Positions 44,883-53,135 are shown, counted from the first letter of the stretch. The stretch: 64,000 bases of DNA from an uncultured Sphingomonadaceae bacterium (GCA_947503245.1 CANNCV010000001.1:1053501-1117500), one strand, 5' to 3'. Numbers and translations are program-made. Notes: generated by a model from the letters alone, not told the origin.

Positions 44883-45860
44883 TCAAAAAACGGCGTGATC
44901 GCGCAGATCAACCTGCTTTGTGCCGGATATCACATGCTGATAATGTTCAAACAAATGGTCGCTGCCATAGGATGGTGTTGCCTCGGCATCATAGCATTGG
45001 GCTTTATCGTCCCATAACAGCATAGACTGGGTAGCATAGTAACGACCGATTTTGGCTAGCTCGGCTTTCTCCGCTGCTGCCGGTAATATCAATCCAGCAA
45101 GACGGAGCAGAGCAATCAGGCCGTTCAAAAGCCATAAGGGAATATGGCGTATTTTTGGGTCATTGCCGGTAAGTGTAAACAACGCTTCTGCTTGATCCAG
45201 TGGTGTGATGGCTGGACCGGGACCACCAATGGGCAAAATCTGATTATGCTTTTGCTCGTCATCAAGGCAATCAACCAGGAAATGTGCCAGATCGCGGTCA
45301 CTTATCGGCTTGCACGATGTCAGTTTGCCATCACCAAAGACCAGAAAGGGCTTGCTCGCTTTCACTCTGGCAACCTGTCCAGAAAGCGATTTGAAAAATG
45401 CCGTTGGCCGCACGATAGAATAGGTCAGACCGGAATCGGCTAACCGGCTTTCAAAAAGCAGCTTTGCCTTTTGAAAGGCCAGTTGGGGACGCTGCACACA
45501 AATAGCGGATAAGAGAATGAATTGTGCAATTCCCATGGCCTTTGCGCTGTCTAAAATGAGCGTTTGCGCTTCAAGGTCGATTTTTTGGGCATCAGCAGGG
45601 GTTCCTGTCCGAGAGGCAAGGCAGGAGATGATTGCTACTGGCTGATAGGCTTTCATACAATCATTGCGCTGCTGCTCATCAAAAATATCCAGATGGACGA
45701 CTTCGCAATTTTCTGCCTCAGGGGACATGTCGCGATCATGAGCAGAGCCGGAACGGGCAGGCCGCATTATCGCAATGGCGTTATATCCGCGCTGCGACAA
45801 GGCCTGCACAACAGCGCGGCCAATTGTCCCAGATGCGCCGAAGACCATGATATTTTTCAT
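44883..45860 (-). CDS. bciA: Divinyl (proto)chlorophyllide 8-vinyl reductase homologue, BciA type
   Basis: A 325-residue NAD(P)-binding protein of the atypical SDR/NmrA group. The nucleotide site is MVFGASGTIGRAVVQALSQRG. The stretches ISCLASRTGTPADAQKIDLE, LLSAICVQRPQLAFQKAKLL, GLTYSIVRPTAFFKSLSGQV and LPIGGPGPAITPLDQAE are the signature of BciA, which reduces the 8-vinyl group during (bacterio)chlorophyll synthesis with NADPH. No other photosynthesis gene lies in the window. Either the strain is an aerobic phototroph with a dispersed gene or the homologue serves another role. A ferredoxin-NADP reductase gene is divergent next door. Confidence 0.8.
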   Translation of the reverse strand: MKNIMVFGASGTIGRAVVQALSQRGYNAIAIMRPARSGSAHDRDMSPEAENCEVVHLDIFDEQQRNDCMKAYQPVAIISCLASRTGTPADAQKIDLEAQTLILDSAKAMGIAQFILLSAICVQRPQLAFQKAKLLFESRLADSGLTYSIVRPTAFFKSLSGQVARVKASKPFLVFGDGKLTSCKPISDRDLAHFLVDCLDDEQKHNQILPIGGPGPAITPLDQAEALFTLTGNDPKIRHIPLWLLNGLIALLRLAGLILPAAAEKAELAKIGRYYATQSMLLWDDKAQCYDAEATPSYGSDHLFEHYQHVISGTKQVDLRDHAVF

Positions 45861-46197
45861 CTTTGCTTTCCGTCAAACAGCTGTAAGGCGCATGTTAAGC
45901 AGTAAGGTCACAGAATTGCTATGATACTGCAACGGGAAAAGCCAGCTTGCAGGGTTGAAAGACAGTATTTCTGGAATGTGCAACCGGCAATTCTTAAATG
46001 CGGCGGATACAAACGCATGTTTGTACGTTCTTTGCACATCATAATTGCGGCAAGCAGCCTATGCGAGCCGCGCCCTTGATGAAATGCGCCAAATTGGCGG
46101 ATGGCATAGATCATATTATCTACAACACGCTCATGGCCAGCAAACGGCCATTTGGTCAGTGCGCAAATAGCTGCGTATTTGATAAGGAATTATAACA
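45861..46197. other. Intergenic region between bciA and fpr
   Basis: A 337-base gap between divergent genes. It contains a perfect 7-bp-arm palindrome TACAAAC-GCAT-GTTTGTA at 46008-46025, a possible operator for either gene. A 65-codon plus-strand frame (45998-46195) ends two bases before fpr, but it has no good ribosome site and odd composition, so it is not called. Confidence 0.4.
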
Positions 46198-47013
46198 GTG
46201 AATATGGAAACCAGACCCCCGGCGATCATTCCAGATGCGACAGCTTTTGAGACTGTTCATGTCAAATGGGTCAAGCATTGGAACGACGGGCTGTTCAGTT
46301 TTGCAGTGTCCCGCCCGCGCAGTTTCCGTTTTCGCTCGGGTGAATTTGTGATGTTGGGTATGCCGGTTGATGGCAAGCCTTTGGTGCGGGCATATTCTAT
46401 TGCCAGCCCATCATATTCTGACGAACTGGAATTTCTGTCCATCAAGGTTGATGATGGCCCGCTTACCTCTCGTTTGCAGAAAATTCGTACTGACGACCAG
46501 CTCTATCTTGGCCGTAAACCGACCGGTACATTGGTTTCCGATGCGCTGTTGCCGGGCAAGCGACTTTTCATGCTGTCTACAGGAACGGGCTTGGCCCCGT
46601 TTCTGAGCATCATGCGTGACCCCGATATTTATGAGCGCTTTGAGCAGGCAATTGTGGTGCACAGTGTGCGCCGCGTTAGTGATTTGGCCTATTATGACGA
46701 GATGACGGCGCAATTGGCAGGCGATCCGTTGGTACAGGACGAGGCATTGCTGCAATTCCATTATATCCCAACAGTAACACGCGAAGATTTCCGCACTAAT
46801 CAGCGTATTGATAAGCTGATAGATAATGGCAGTCTGTTTGCGGACCCTGTTCGAGGCCCCAGCACATTCGACCCTGAGACTGACCGCATCATGATGTGCG
46901 GTAGTATGGATATGATAAAGCAATTCTCTGCATATTTTGATGGTTTGGGTTTTGCCGAGGGCTCCAACGCGAAGCCAGGCGGCTATGTCATAGAACGTGC
47001 CTTTGTCGGTTAA
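46198..47013 (+). CDS. fpr: Ferredoxin--NADP+ reductase
   Basis: A 271-residue FAD flavoprotein of the bacterial Fpr type. The FAD motif is RAYSIASPSYSDELEFLSIK, the NADP site LFMLSTGTGLAPFLSIMRD, and the C-terminal region MCGSMDMIKQF plus the family end VIERAFVG. It moves electrons between NADPH and ferredoxin or flavodoxin, and could serve the P450 of this window, for which no dedicated reductase is seen. Start GTG at 46198 is 9 bases after AAGGA; an ATG two codons later is spaced too far. Confidence 0.93.
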   Translation: MNMETRPPAIIPDATAFETVHVKWVKHWNDGLFSFAVSRPRSFRFRSGEFVMLGMPVDGKPLVRAYSIASPSYSDELEFLSIKVDDGPLTSRLQKIRTDDQLYLGRKPTGTLVSDALLPGKRLFMLSTGTGLAPFLSIMRDPDIYERFEQAIVVHSVRRVSDLAYYDEMTAQLAGDPLVQDEALLQFHYIPTVTREDFRTNQRIDKLIDNGSLFADPVRGPSTFDPETDRIMMCGSMDMIKQFSAYFDGLGFAEGSNAKPGGYVIERAFVG

Positions 47014-47149
47014 TAATTGCGCATGTTTTTGGTGCGGGAAAGGCTGGATTACGCGCAAGCTATTCTGGACTTTTGGCAAATCTTTTGCTCTTTATTTTCC
47101 ATATCAACCGACTTTATAGGGCCTTTGGGAAAATTTTGGGGACTGAGCG

Positions 47150-48082
47150 ATGGATATTTTGGATGATATATTGGATACCCTTGATCTGAAGGGTGTCTTA
47201 TATTTCCGCACGGATTTTTCGTCGCCTTGGTCTGTTCAAGTCCCTGTTTTGGAAGGTGCTGCGCGTTTTCACTTGGTCGTGCATGGTGAGTGCTGTGTCA
47301 CCTTGCCTGATAATAAACGCGTGACGTTGCAGGCCGGTGATTTGATTTTGATTCCCTATGGCCAAACACATAGCCTGTCGGATGTTCCTGTTACACAGCC
47401 CCCCTCTTTGGAAACCGTGTTGCAAGATAATGGTTATGATGGACAAGGCGTATTGGTGATTGGCGAGGGTGACCCCGATGCTAGCACGCGTATGGTATGT
47501 GGCCATCTTTCTTTTAGAAACAGGGCCGACCATGCCATTTTGCGGCACATGCAGGATTATGTTCTCATAACATCTGCTACCCGCGCCAAAAACCCGCTAT
47601 TGGATGACATATTGCGTCTCGTCAGTCGCCAAATGCTTGCTGAAAAGAGCGGCCTGAGCAGTTCAATCCGCCGTTTGTCAGAAGCTATGTTTATTGAGTT
47701 GATCCGGATTGCGATTGAGGATGAAGACCAGCCATATAGCAGTCTTCTGCTAAAGGGTTTTCATGACCCTTATATCAGTCAGGCACTAACGCTTATGCAT
47801 CAAGACCCCGCCACTTCATGGTCGGTTAGTTCTCTTGCTAAAGAGGTGGGCATGTCACGCAGCAGCTTTGCTGATCGCTTTGCGCAAACAATGGGGCAGG
47901 GGCCAATGTCATATCTCTCAGACTGGCGCTTACAAAAGGCATTGTCACTATTAGAGGATGGGAAGCTTAGCATTAAAGAGGTGGCGGCAAAAACCGGCTA
48001 TCATTCTGGTGCAGCTTTTACACGGGCATTTGTCGGCAAATTTGGCGATACTCCCAGTGCATATAGACGCGCCTCACATTAA
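47150..48082 (+). CDS. AraC-family transcriptional regulator with cupin sensor domain
   Basis: A 310-residue regulator. The N-terminal cupin-type domain (FHLVVHGECCVTLPDNKRVTLQAGDLILIPYGQTHSLS) resembles the AraC-binding/cupin_6 group. The C-terminal double helix-turn-helix is in SWSVSSLAKEVGMSRSSFADRFAQ and LSIKEVAAKTGYHSGAAFTRAFVGKFGDTPSAYRR. The next genes downstream are the YHS and MAPEG genes, its possible targets, but their leader suggests RNA-level control too. The effector is unknown. Confidence 0.9.
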   Translation: MDILDDILDTLDLKGVLYFRTDFSSPWSVQVPVLEGAARFHLVVHGECCVTLPDNKRVTLQAGDLILIPYGQTHSLSDVPVTQPPSLETVLQDNGYDGQGVLVIGEGDPDASTRMVCGHLSFRNRADHAILRHMQDYVLITSATRAKNPLLDDILRLVSRQMLAEKSGLSSSIRRLSEAMFIELIRIAIEDEDQPYSSLLLKGFHDPYISQALTLMHQDPATSWSVSSLAKEVGMSRSSFADRFAQTMGQGPMSYLSDWRLQKALSLLEDGKLSIKEVAAKTGYHSGAAFTRAFVGKFGDTPSAYRRASH

Positions 48083-48149
48083 GTTTTGTAAGGTATAATT
48101 TTTCTTACATTCCATCGCGTCCAATCCTTTTAACGTAGCGTCTTAATCT

Positions 48150-48326
48150 GACGTCCCAATCTTGTCATTCCACATGGCAGGAGTAACTGGGACTCATCGA
48201 TTATCAAACACTATGGAGGAGCGCTGACACGCGATGATCTGGTCTGACTATAAGCAAGTGCTGCGATAATCGGTTATTACGACCAGGACCCTATCCCCCC
48301 CAATTCATCGCGAGTTTGGCGCTCCT
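48150..48326 (+). promoter_or_regulatory. Highly structured 5' leader of the YHS gene
   Basis: Nested perfect stems: AGGAGCGC 48217-48224 with GCGCTCCT 48319-48326; CGCGATGA 48230-48237 with TCATCGCG 48305-48312; CTGGTC 48239-48244 with GACCAG 48281-48286. A separate GTCCCA/TGGGAC stem (48153-48158 with 48188-48193) precedes them. CGATTATC at 48198-48205 is complementary to GATAATCG at 48265-48272 in the inner loop, allowing a pseudoknot or alternative fold. It matches no riboswitch class that I recognise. The ribosome site of the YHS gene (48340-48343) lies 14 bases after it. Confidence 0.6.
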
Positions 48327-48351
48327 GACCTTCCAAAACAGGAACATGAAT

Positions 48352-48834
48352 ATGTTGAAAAAAATCACATTAAGCGCCGCAATAGCTTTGGCGGCGCTAT
48401 CTGCAGGCGCGGCTGTTGCAGCTGATGAATATAATGTCTCATCTGGTCTGACCGCCGCAAGCGCGCCTCTGGCGCTTCATGGTGTTGATGTCGTTTCCTT
48501 TATCGGTACAGGCAACCGTATCGAAGGTTCTGCAAAATTTACTGCAGTACATGACGGCGTGGCATATTATTTCTCAAGCCAGAAAAACCTCGATACTTTC
48601 TCTGCTGCGCCGGCCAAATTTCTGCCGCAAAATGGTGGTTTTTGCACCTTTGGCGTATCCGTAGGGAAGAAGTTTGATGGTGACCCACGCTGGGCCGACG
48701 TTCGCGACGGCAAATTGTACGTTTTCCTGAGCGAAGATATCTTCAAAGCTTATCAGAAAGACCCTGCAGGGACGATTGCCAAAGCCGAAAGCAACTGGAA
48801 GCGCATCCGCACCACAGACGCGACCAAACTTTGA
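48352..48834 (+). CDS. Exported YHS-domain protein
   Basis: A 160-residue periplasmic protein with signal peptide (ITLSAAIALAALSAGAAVAA). The mature part has ALHGVDVVSFIGTGNRIEGS, AVHDGVAYYFSSQKNLDTFSAAPAKF and LPQNGGFCTFGVSVGKKFDGDPR, the pattern of the YHS family, small domains thought to bind metal. The family's conserved Cys is the one in GGFCTFG. Two ATGs (48346, 48352) are possible; AGGA is better spaced for the second. The preceding RNA fold suggests regulated expression. Function is not established. Confidence 0.85.
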   Translation: MLKKITLSAAIALAALSAGAAVAADEYNVSSGLTAASAPLALHGVDVVSFIGTGNRIEGSAKFTAVHDGVAYYFSSQKNLDTFSAAPAKFLPQNGGFCTFGVSVGKKFDGDPRWADVRDGKLYVFLSEDIFKAYQKDPAGTIAKAESNWKRIRTTDATKL

Positions 48835-48842
48835 GCCAAGTC

Positions 48843-48870
48843 TGGCCCGGAAGACATATTTTCCGGGCCA
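48843..48870 (+). terminator. Strong hairpin after the YHS gene
   Basis: A perfect 10-bp stem TGGCCCGGAA/TTCCGGGCCA with an 8-base loop begins 9 bases after the stop. It is followed by AAATATT and not a T tract, so it may be an mRNA-stabilising or partial attenuation hairpin between YHS and MAPEG genes. Confidence 0.55.
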
Positions 48871-48916
48871 AATATTGGCGCCTTAAACCTTCATTCTGGA
48901 CGTTGGAGCGTACATC

Positions 48917-49327
48917 ATGGAAACAGCAATTTATTATCTCGCGCTAAGCGGTCTACTCACGCTTCTGCTTTGGACACCTTATATTCTGGCACGTGTCTTT
49001 GTCTGGGGTATTCCGACATTTCTTCATAACTACCCGGAAGGCTTTCCGGCCCAAGAGCCTGAAGCGCCTTTATGGGCACAACGTGCAAAGCGTGCCCATC
49101 TCAATATGGTGGAAACCATGCCTGCATTTATCGCAGTGACTGTTGCGGCGCTTTTCATGGGCGATTCAGTGGATATTGAGAAAATTGGCACTTGGACGCA
49201 AATCTTCTTTTTTGCACGGCTTGGCCATGCAGCCGTCTATATCACAGGTATTCCTGGCCTGCGGACTCCGGTTTATCTGCTCTCTTGGGCAGCGATACTG
49301 GCGATAGGTTTTATGACTATCATGTAA
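48917..49327 (+). CDS. MAPEG-family membrane protein
   Basis: A 136-residue integral membrane protein with four hydrophobic segments (LALSGLLTLLLWTPYILARV, MPAFIAVTVAALFMG, IFFFARLGHAAVYITGI, PVYLLSWAAILAIGFMTIM). The motif RAKRAHLNMVETMPAF fits the MAPEG family (membrane-associated proteins in eicosanoid and glutathione metabolism). Bacterial members are often glutathione-using detoxification enzymes, but this one is unassigned. 82 bases after the YHS gene. Confidence 0.85.
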   Translation: METAIYYLALSGLLTLLLWTPYILARVFVWGIPTFLHNYPEGFPAQEPEAPLWAQRAKRAHLNMVETMPAFIAVTVAALFMGDSVDIEKIGTWTQIFFFARLGHAAVYITGIPGLRTPVYLLSWAAILAIGFMTIM

Positions 49328-49423
49328 ATCTGTGCAATCACCTTCTCCATGAAGGGGCCCACTATTTGTTTGTTGCCATTGGCGGCGCAGATATGTGGGC
49401 CCTATTTGGTTTAGGCCTTTGCC

Positions 49424-50371
49424 TTAATCCTCATCGGGCTTGGTCGCGGCTGTTTTTAACTCCTTGTCGATAGCTTGTGCGGCCATAACAACAGTGCGCA
49501 ATGCGCCAGCAAAAAACTCTTTGGGCAAAGTGTCAAATGTATCGCCCGGCTTGTGATAATATTTGTGATCTTCAACCCCGAAATAGATAAATGCGATCCC
49601 TTCATCGTGGAAGGGGCCATGATCGGATAGCAAAGTCCAGTCATCCGTCCCCTGTTCCGGTCGATCATGCCCTAGTTTGACATTTATCGGAGCGTCCTGC
49701 GCCAGTGTTGTGAGCAATGGCAGCAATTGCGGATTGTGATAGCTGCCTGAGGCATAAAGTGCATCTTGTTCATACCCTGCTATCATATCCAGATTAATGT
49801 TGAAGGCGATATCACTGCTGATGAATGCACGTTGTTTGACAAAAGTTTTGGCACCAAAAAGGCCCGGTTCTTCCGCATCTAAAAGAGCGATAATCACATC
49901 ATTTTCGGGCATTTTTGCCAAAAATTGATCTGCTATGGCAAAGGCACCTGCAACACCCGTGGCATTGTCACTTGCGCCATTATATGTCTCACCATCAATG
50001 ATGCCGACATGATCATAATGCGCAGTGATTACCATGGCTGAAGCCGAATTCTTGCCGCTGATACGCGTCAGCAAATTGATGCCGTTCTTCACTTCACCTT
50101 GGCTATTGAGAAAGGTAAATCCCTGCTCGGAAACTGCGAGACCGCGCCGACGAAGCTGCTCCATCAAAAATATACGCGCCTTGGAGGCTCCTTCTTCACC
50201 GGCCAGACGGCCCTGCATATCGTCCGCAGATAATATCTCCGTAATTCGGACCGGCGTTAAAATATCTGTAGGCTGGGCTGTATTGCTTCCACCAGCTTGA
50301 AGCGGTGCATCAGCGATACAGGCACTCACAGGCAGCAAGGCCATGGCTGATAATAAAATGGTAAAACGCAT
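49424..50371 (-). CDS. M28-family metallopeptidase lipoprotein
   Basis: A 315-residue secreted peptidase with a lipoprotein signal (MRFTILLSAMALLPVSAC). Zinc ligands and catalytic Glu are seen in VITAHYDHVGII, YNGASDNATGVAGAFAIAD, LLDAEEPGLFGAKTF, NLDMIAGY and YYHKPGDTFDTLP. Unlike the larger M28 protein at 22.0 kb it has no protease-associated insert. Probably an aminopeptidase acting outside the cytoplasm. Downstream of, and on the same strand as, tRNA-Arg. Confidence 0.9.
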   Translation of the reverse strand: MRFTILLSAMALLPVSACIADAPLQAGGSNTAQPTDILTPVRITEILSADDMQGRLAGEEGASKARIFLMEQLRRRGLAVSEQGFTFLNSQGEVKNGINLLTRISGKNSASAMVITAHYDHVGIIDGETYNGASDNATGVAGAFAIADQFLAKMPENDVIIALLDAEEPGLFGAKTFVKQRAFISSDIAFNINLDMIAGYEQDALYASGSYHNPQLLPLLTTLAQDAPINVKLGHDRPEQGTDDWTLLSDHGPFHDEGIAFIYFGVEDHKYYHKPGDTFDTLPKEFFAGALRTVVMAAQAIDKELKTAATKPDED

Positions 50372-50410
50372 AGTGCATTCCCTATTCTACTTCCGAGGGC
50401 AGGGAAATAA

Positions 50411-50607
50411 AGAAATGGCGCGCTAGGAAGTGCGACATCGCACCCACAAGGTTCGCAAGGCCGACCGGCCGCCGGGCGGCAGCCCGCCCCTCGGAGATAT
50501 GAGCGCAGCGAATTATCGCGAGAGAGAAATGGCGCGCCCAACGAGCGCAAGCTCGAACCACTTAAAACAAGGGCGTGATTATTTGAACGAAGTGAAAATG
50601 GTGCGCC
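50411..50607. repeat. Degenerate repeats of the tRNA-Arg 3' end with GC-rich hairpins
   Basis: The 13-mer AGAAATGGCGCGC occurs at 50411-50423 and 50525-50537, and a near match (GAAAATGGTGCGC, 50594-50606) covers the 3' end of tRNA-Arg, all in the same direction. Between them lie perfect hairpins such as GTGCGA/TCGCAC (50430-50443) and CGAGC/GCTCG (50542-50555) and a GC-rich block of nested inverted repeats near 50455-50490. In the minus direction this follows the tRNA. It could be tRNA-linked repeats or scars of past integration. Confidence 0.6.
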
Positions 50608-50675
50608 CGGCAGGACTCGAACCTGCTGCCTCAAGATTAGAAGTCTCGCGCTCTATCCAGATGAGCTACGGGCGC
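50599..50675 (-). tRNA. tRNA-Arg (anticodon TCT)
   Basis: A 77-base gene with CCA encoded. The acceptor stem is GCGCCCG paired with CGGGCGC, then A and CCA. D-arm TAGCTCATCTGGATAGAGC, anticodon loop CTTCTAA with TCT at 50641-50639 decoding AGA codons, and T-arm GCAGGTTCGAGTCCTGC are all standard. It stands alone. Confidence 0.95.
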
Positions 50676-50729
50676 ATAATGAAAAAACCAGCTTTTCTGC
50701 GCCTTGCGGCTAATAGGCTGGGCAAAGCA

Positions 50730-50735
50730 TGTCAA
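50730..50735 (-). promoter_or_regulatory. -35 box, possible tRNA-Arg promoter
   Basis: On the minus strand GGGTTGACATGC lies about 55 bases before the tRNA 5' end. A TATTAG follows after 14 bases, shorter than the ideal spacer, so the exact -10 is unsure. Confidence 0.4.
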
Positions 50736-50929
50736 CCCGAAACGGAATAAAGCGGAAAGAAGTGGTACAGAGCGGCACACAGTTTGGTATGTTATTGGCA
50801 CACTGCCCAGCACGTCATTACAGTGCACAGAATTGACCAACGTCGATTTCCGCTATTGTTGGCCTAACATGTAAGGATGTGATAAAATTGTTCAGCTCAA
50901 TAGATGCTTACCGGAAAGGTCGAATCTGT

Positions 50930-51499
50930 ATGAATTTTTTGCTTGTACAAAAGGCGATAATTCTCCTGTTTATTGTAATATTAACGACAGGCAATAGCGA
51001 TACCCAAAGCCTTCGCATCCCCACGCATATTACGGCGGGCCAAGAAATACAGGAAATTTTCATTGACGATAAAATAAAGAAGGTGCCCGATGGAATTAGA
51101 ATTTGCACAACAGTCAAAAATATTTCTGACAGTGATTTTTTCTTTAATAAACAAACACTAGGAATAAATTCTAGAAATAGCTTTGGCAGCATATTTCACG
51201 ATTTAAAAAGCGGAGAACATATTCGGGTTGATACAAGAAGCATAATCGACCTACCACCACCGACTATATCGAAAACTGAATATGCTGACGACTTTATCAG
51301 TAAAGGCTATCTTGTTAGGCTGCGCGCGGATGCGCAATTTGAGTTTTGTAGATCATATGCGTTTTTTGGCGCGGTGAAAGAGGCATATTCCATCACAAAG
51401 TTTTCGCCATATATTTATGACAAGGTCAATGGCCAGTACATCTTGCGTGAAGTACAGGATTCTCGAACGTTGAGTGACATTAATATATTTCGACTTTGA
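50930..51499 (+). CDS. Hypothetical exported protein in AT-rich patch
   Basis: About 189 residues from ATG 50930 (a GTG at 50879 is also in frame). The N-terminus MNFLLVQKAIILLFIVILTT is a signal peptide or anchor. The mature part has two Cys (RICTTV, EFCRSY) likely bonded. I recognise no family. The gene is distinctly AT-rich compared with the rest of the window, which suggests recent acquisition or weak constraint. Confidence 0.6.
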   Translation: MNFLLVQKAIILLFIVILTTGNSDTQSLRIPTHITAGQEIQEIFIDDKIKKVPDGIRICTTVKNISDSDFFFNKQTLGINSRNSFGSIFHDLKSGEHIRVDTRSIIDLPPPTISKTEYADDFISKGYLVRLRADAQFEFCRSYAFFGAVKEAYSITKFSPYIYDKVNGQYILREVQDSRTLSDINIFRL

Positions 51500-51601
51500 A
51501 GCGACATACGCTTGTAATTTGTAATAATACAAAGCTAAATAACGATTTTATTTCTACAGAAGTTTTGGGTAAATTATATATTAACATCGAAAGATTGAGC
51601 T

Positions 51602-51799
51602 TTGAAATATTATAAAATACCTATGAAATATTTTATTGTTGCATGGACAATTTTGATATTATCAAATCCTATTTATTCAGTAACTGTGCTTGATCAATCT
51701 TTAGATTTCGATTTTCTAATAAATAAAATAATATGGCCATTCGCGATATTTTTGTCAGGGATGATCGCTGCATTTTTATATATAAAATATAATAAGTGA
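51602..51799 (+). CDS. Small two-span membrane protein in AT-rich patch
   Basis: A 65-codon frame starting with TTG at 51602 (58 residues if ATG 51623 is used). Two hydrophobic segments, YFIVAWTILILSNPIY and IWPFAIFLSGMIAAFLYI, suggest a small membrane protein. The DNA is very AT-rich. No family is recognised and no strong ribosome site is seen, so it may not be real. Confidence 0.4.
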   Translation: MKYYKIPMKYFIVAWTILILSNPIYSVTVLDQSLDFDFLINKIIWPFAIFLSGMIAAFLYIKYNK

Positions 51800-52014
51800 A
51801 ATTTCACTTATTTAGAATGTTAGAAACCCGTATATTATTAGTGGACCATCAGTTCTCGATTTGCAACATGTTGCATTGATATGCAGTATATCGGATGTCT
51901 AATTATAAAAGCGCACTCTTTGCAATGTTAAGCGAACCATTTCTAATTCTGTCGTAAACCTATCCTTCAGAATGCCATATTTGCATCGCGCGCCAACTGC
52001 GATATTGCATATCC

Positions 52015-52770
52015 ATGCCTGATAATGATTCCACTACGCCTGAGCGTGTTTTGACGCGCAGTGACGGCCTTGATCTGTCGACCCATCAATTCCGCTATTA
52101 TGACTTTGTTATGGCGGCTTTTGTGGCCATTTTGCTGTTATCCAATATCATTGGTGCGGCAAAGCTGACCTATTTGGAGATTGATGGCGAGCAATGGGTG
52201 TATGGCGCGGGCATTTTGTTCTTCCCGCTGGGCTATGTCATTGGTGATGTTCTGACAGAGATTTATGGTTATGCGCGGGCGCGGCGGGTTATTTGGGCTG
52301 GCTTTGGCGCCATGCTGTTCATGGCGTTTATGAGCTGGGTTGTTGTGTCCCTGCCACCGGCAGATGTGTGGGACGGGCAAGCCGCCTATGAGAGTGTTTT
52401 TGGGCAAGTCCCACGTATCGTACTTGCCTCTATCGTCGCATTCTGGGCCGGTGAATTCGTCAATTCCTATGTTATGGCACGCATGAAGATATGGACACAG
52501 GGGAAAGCCTTGTGGAGTCGCACCATTGGCTCGACCATTGTCGGGCAGGGCGTGGACAGCATGATCTTTTACCCTCTGGCTTTTTGGGGCGTGTGGGATA
52601 GCACGGCTGTATTGACCGTGATGGTGACCAATTGGGGGCTGAAAGTATTGTGGGAGGCACTGTTGACGCCCGTCACTTATGCGGTGGTTGGTCGTTTGAA
52701 AAAGGCGGAAGGTATTGATGTCTATGATGATAATACCAGTTTCACGCCGTTCAAAACGGACCTGAAGTGA
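52015..52770 (+). CDS. yhhQ: Queuosine precursor transporter (YhhQ/DUF165 family)
   Basis: A 251-residue inner-membrane protein of the VUT/DUF165 family, which imports queuosine precursors for tRNA modification. Typical motifs: FVAILLLSNIIGAAKLTYLEI, FFPLGYVIGDVLTEIYGYARAR, GEFVNSYVMARMKI and TIVGQGVDSMIFYPLAFWG, spread over about six membrane spans. GTGA overlap with the next gene suggests coupling. Confidence 0.92.
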   Translation: MPDNDSTTPERVLTRSDGLDLSTHQFRYYDFVMAAFVAILLLSNIIGAAKLTYLEIDGEQWVYGAGILFFPLGYVIGDVLTEIYGYARARRVIWAGFGAMLFMAFMSWVVVSLPPADVWDGQAAYESVFGQVPRIVLASIVAFWAGEFVNSYVMARMKIWTQGKALWSRTIGSTIVGQGVDSMIFYPLAFWGVWDSTAVLTVMVTNWGLKVLWEALLTPVTYAVVGRLKKAEGIDVYDDNTSFTPFKTDLK

Positions 52771-53135
52771 ATTGGTTTTGGTCTGCGACCACGCTGGGCC
52801 CATTTCAACAGGGTAAGCAATTGCTGGAGGACAGTCTGGGCTTTGATAAACAGGCCCTGCACATTCTGGTCGGCTTCATGGTGTTCTTTTTGGTCCTGTT
52901 AGTCTTTCGCCGAAAGATATGGTTGGCGTTGTTGGCGGTGACTGTGGCAGCGCTGATGGGTGAAGTGCTGGATATTTATGAGCTGATTGCGATCCGCAAT
53001 TGGGGTTGGGAGGATATTTTCTGGCCTTGGCATTATCGCGACTTGATTGACACAATGGCAGGCCCGATCATCATGGCAATGACGATCAAAATGTGGGGCA
53101 GCCATCATGCCGAGCCACTAACACCTGAGCGCTAG
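52767..53135 (+). CDS. Small membrane protein, VanZ-like
   Basis: A 122-residue protein starting with GTG at 52767, which overlaps the stop of the transporter gene (GTGA). It has two to three hydrophobic segments (LHILVGFMVFFLVLLVF, IWLALLAVTVAALMGEVLDI, DLIDTMAGPIIMAMTI). The pattern of a charged DIYELIAIRNWGWEDIFWPWHYRDLIDT loop is seen in uncharacterised VanZ-like proteins. Function unknown. Confidence 0.7.
   Translation: MNWFWSATTLGPFQQGKQLLEDSLGFDKQALHILVGFMVFFLVLLVFRRKIWLALLAVTVAALMGEVLDIYELIAIRNWGWEDIFWPWHYRDLIDTMAGPIIMAMTIKMWGSHHAEPLTPER

Noticed and set aside
46019-46040. Possible PpsR-type site (TGT-N12-ACA) near bciA
   Set aside because: The closest match has 11 bases between the half-sites, not 12, so it does not fit the consensus.
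45998-46195. 65-codon frame directly before fpr with four Cys residues
   Set aside because: No Shine-Dalgarno sequence, no recognisable pattern, and it crosses the likely operator; probably chance.
50793-50810. TGGCAC followed by a GC-rich stretch resembling a sigma-54 promoter on the plus strand
   Set aside because: Ten bases after GG the sequence is AG and not GC, so the -12 element is absent.
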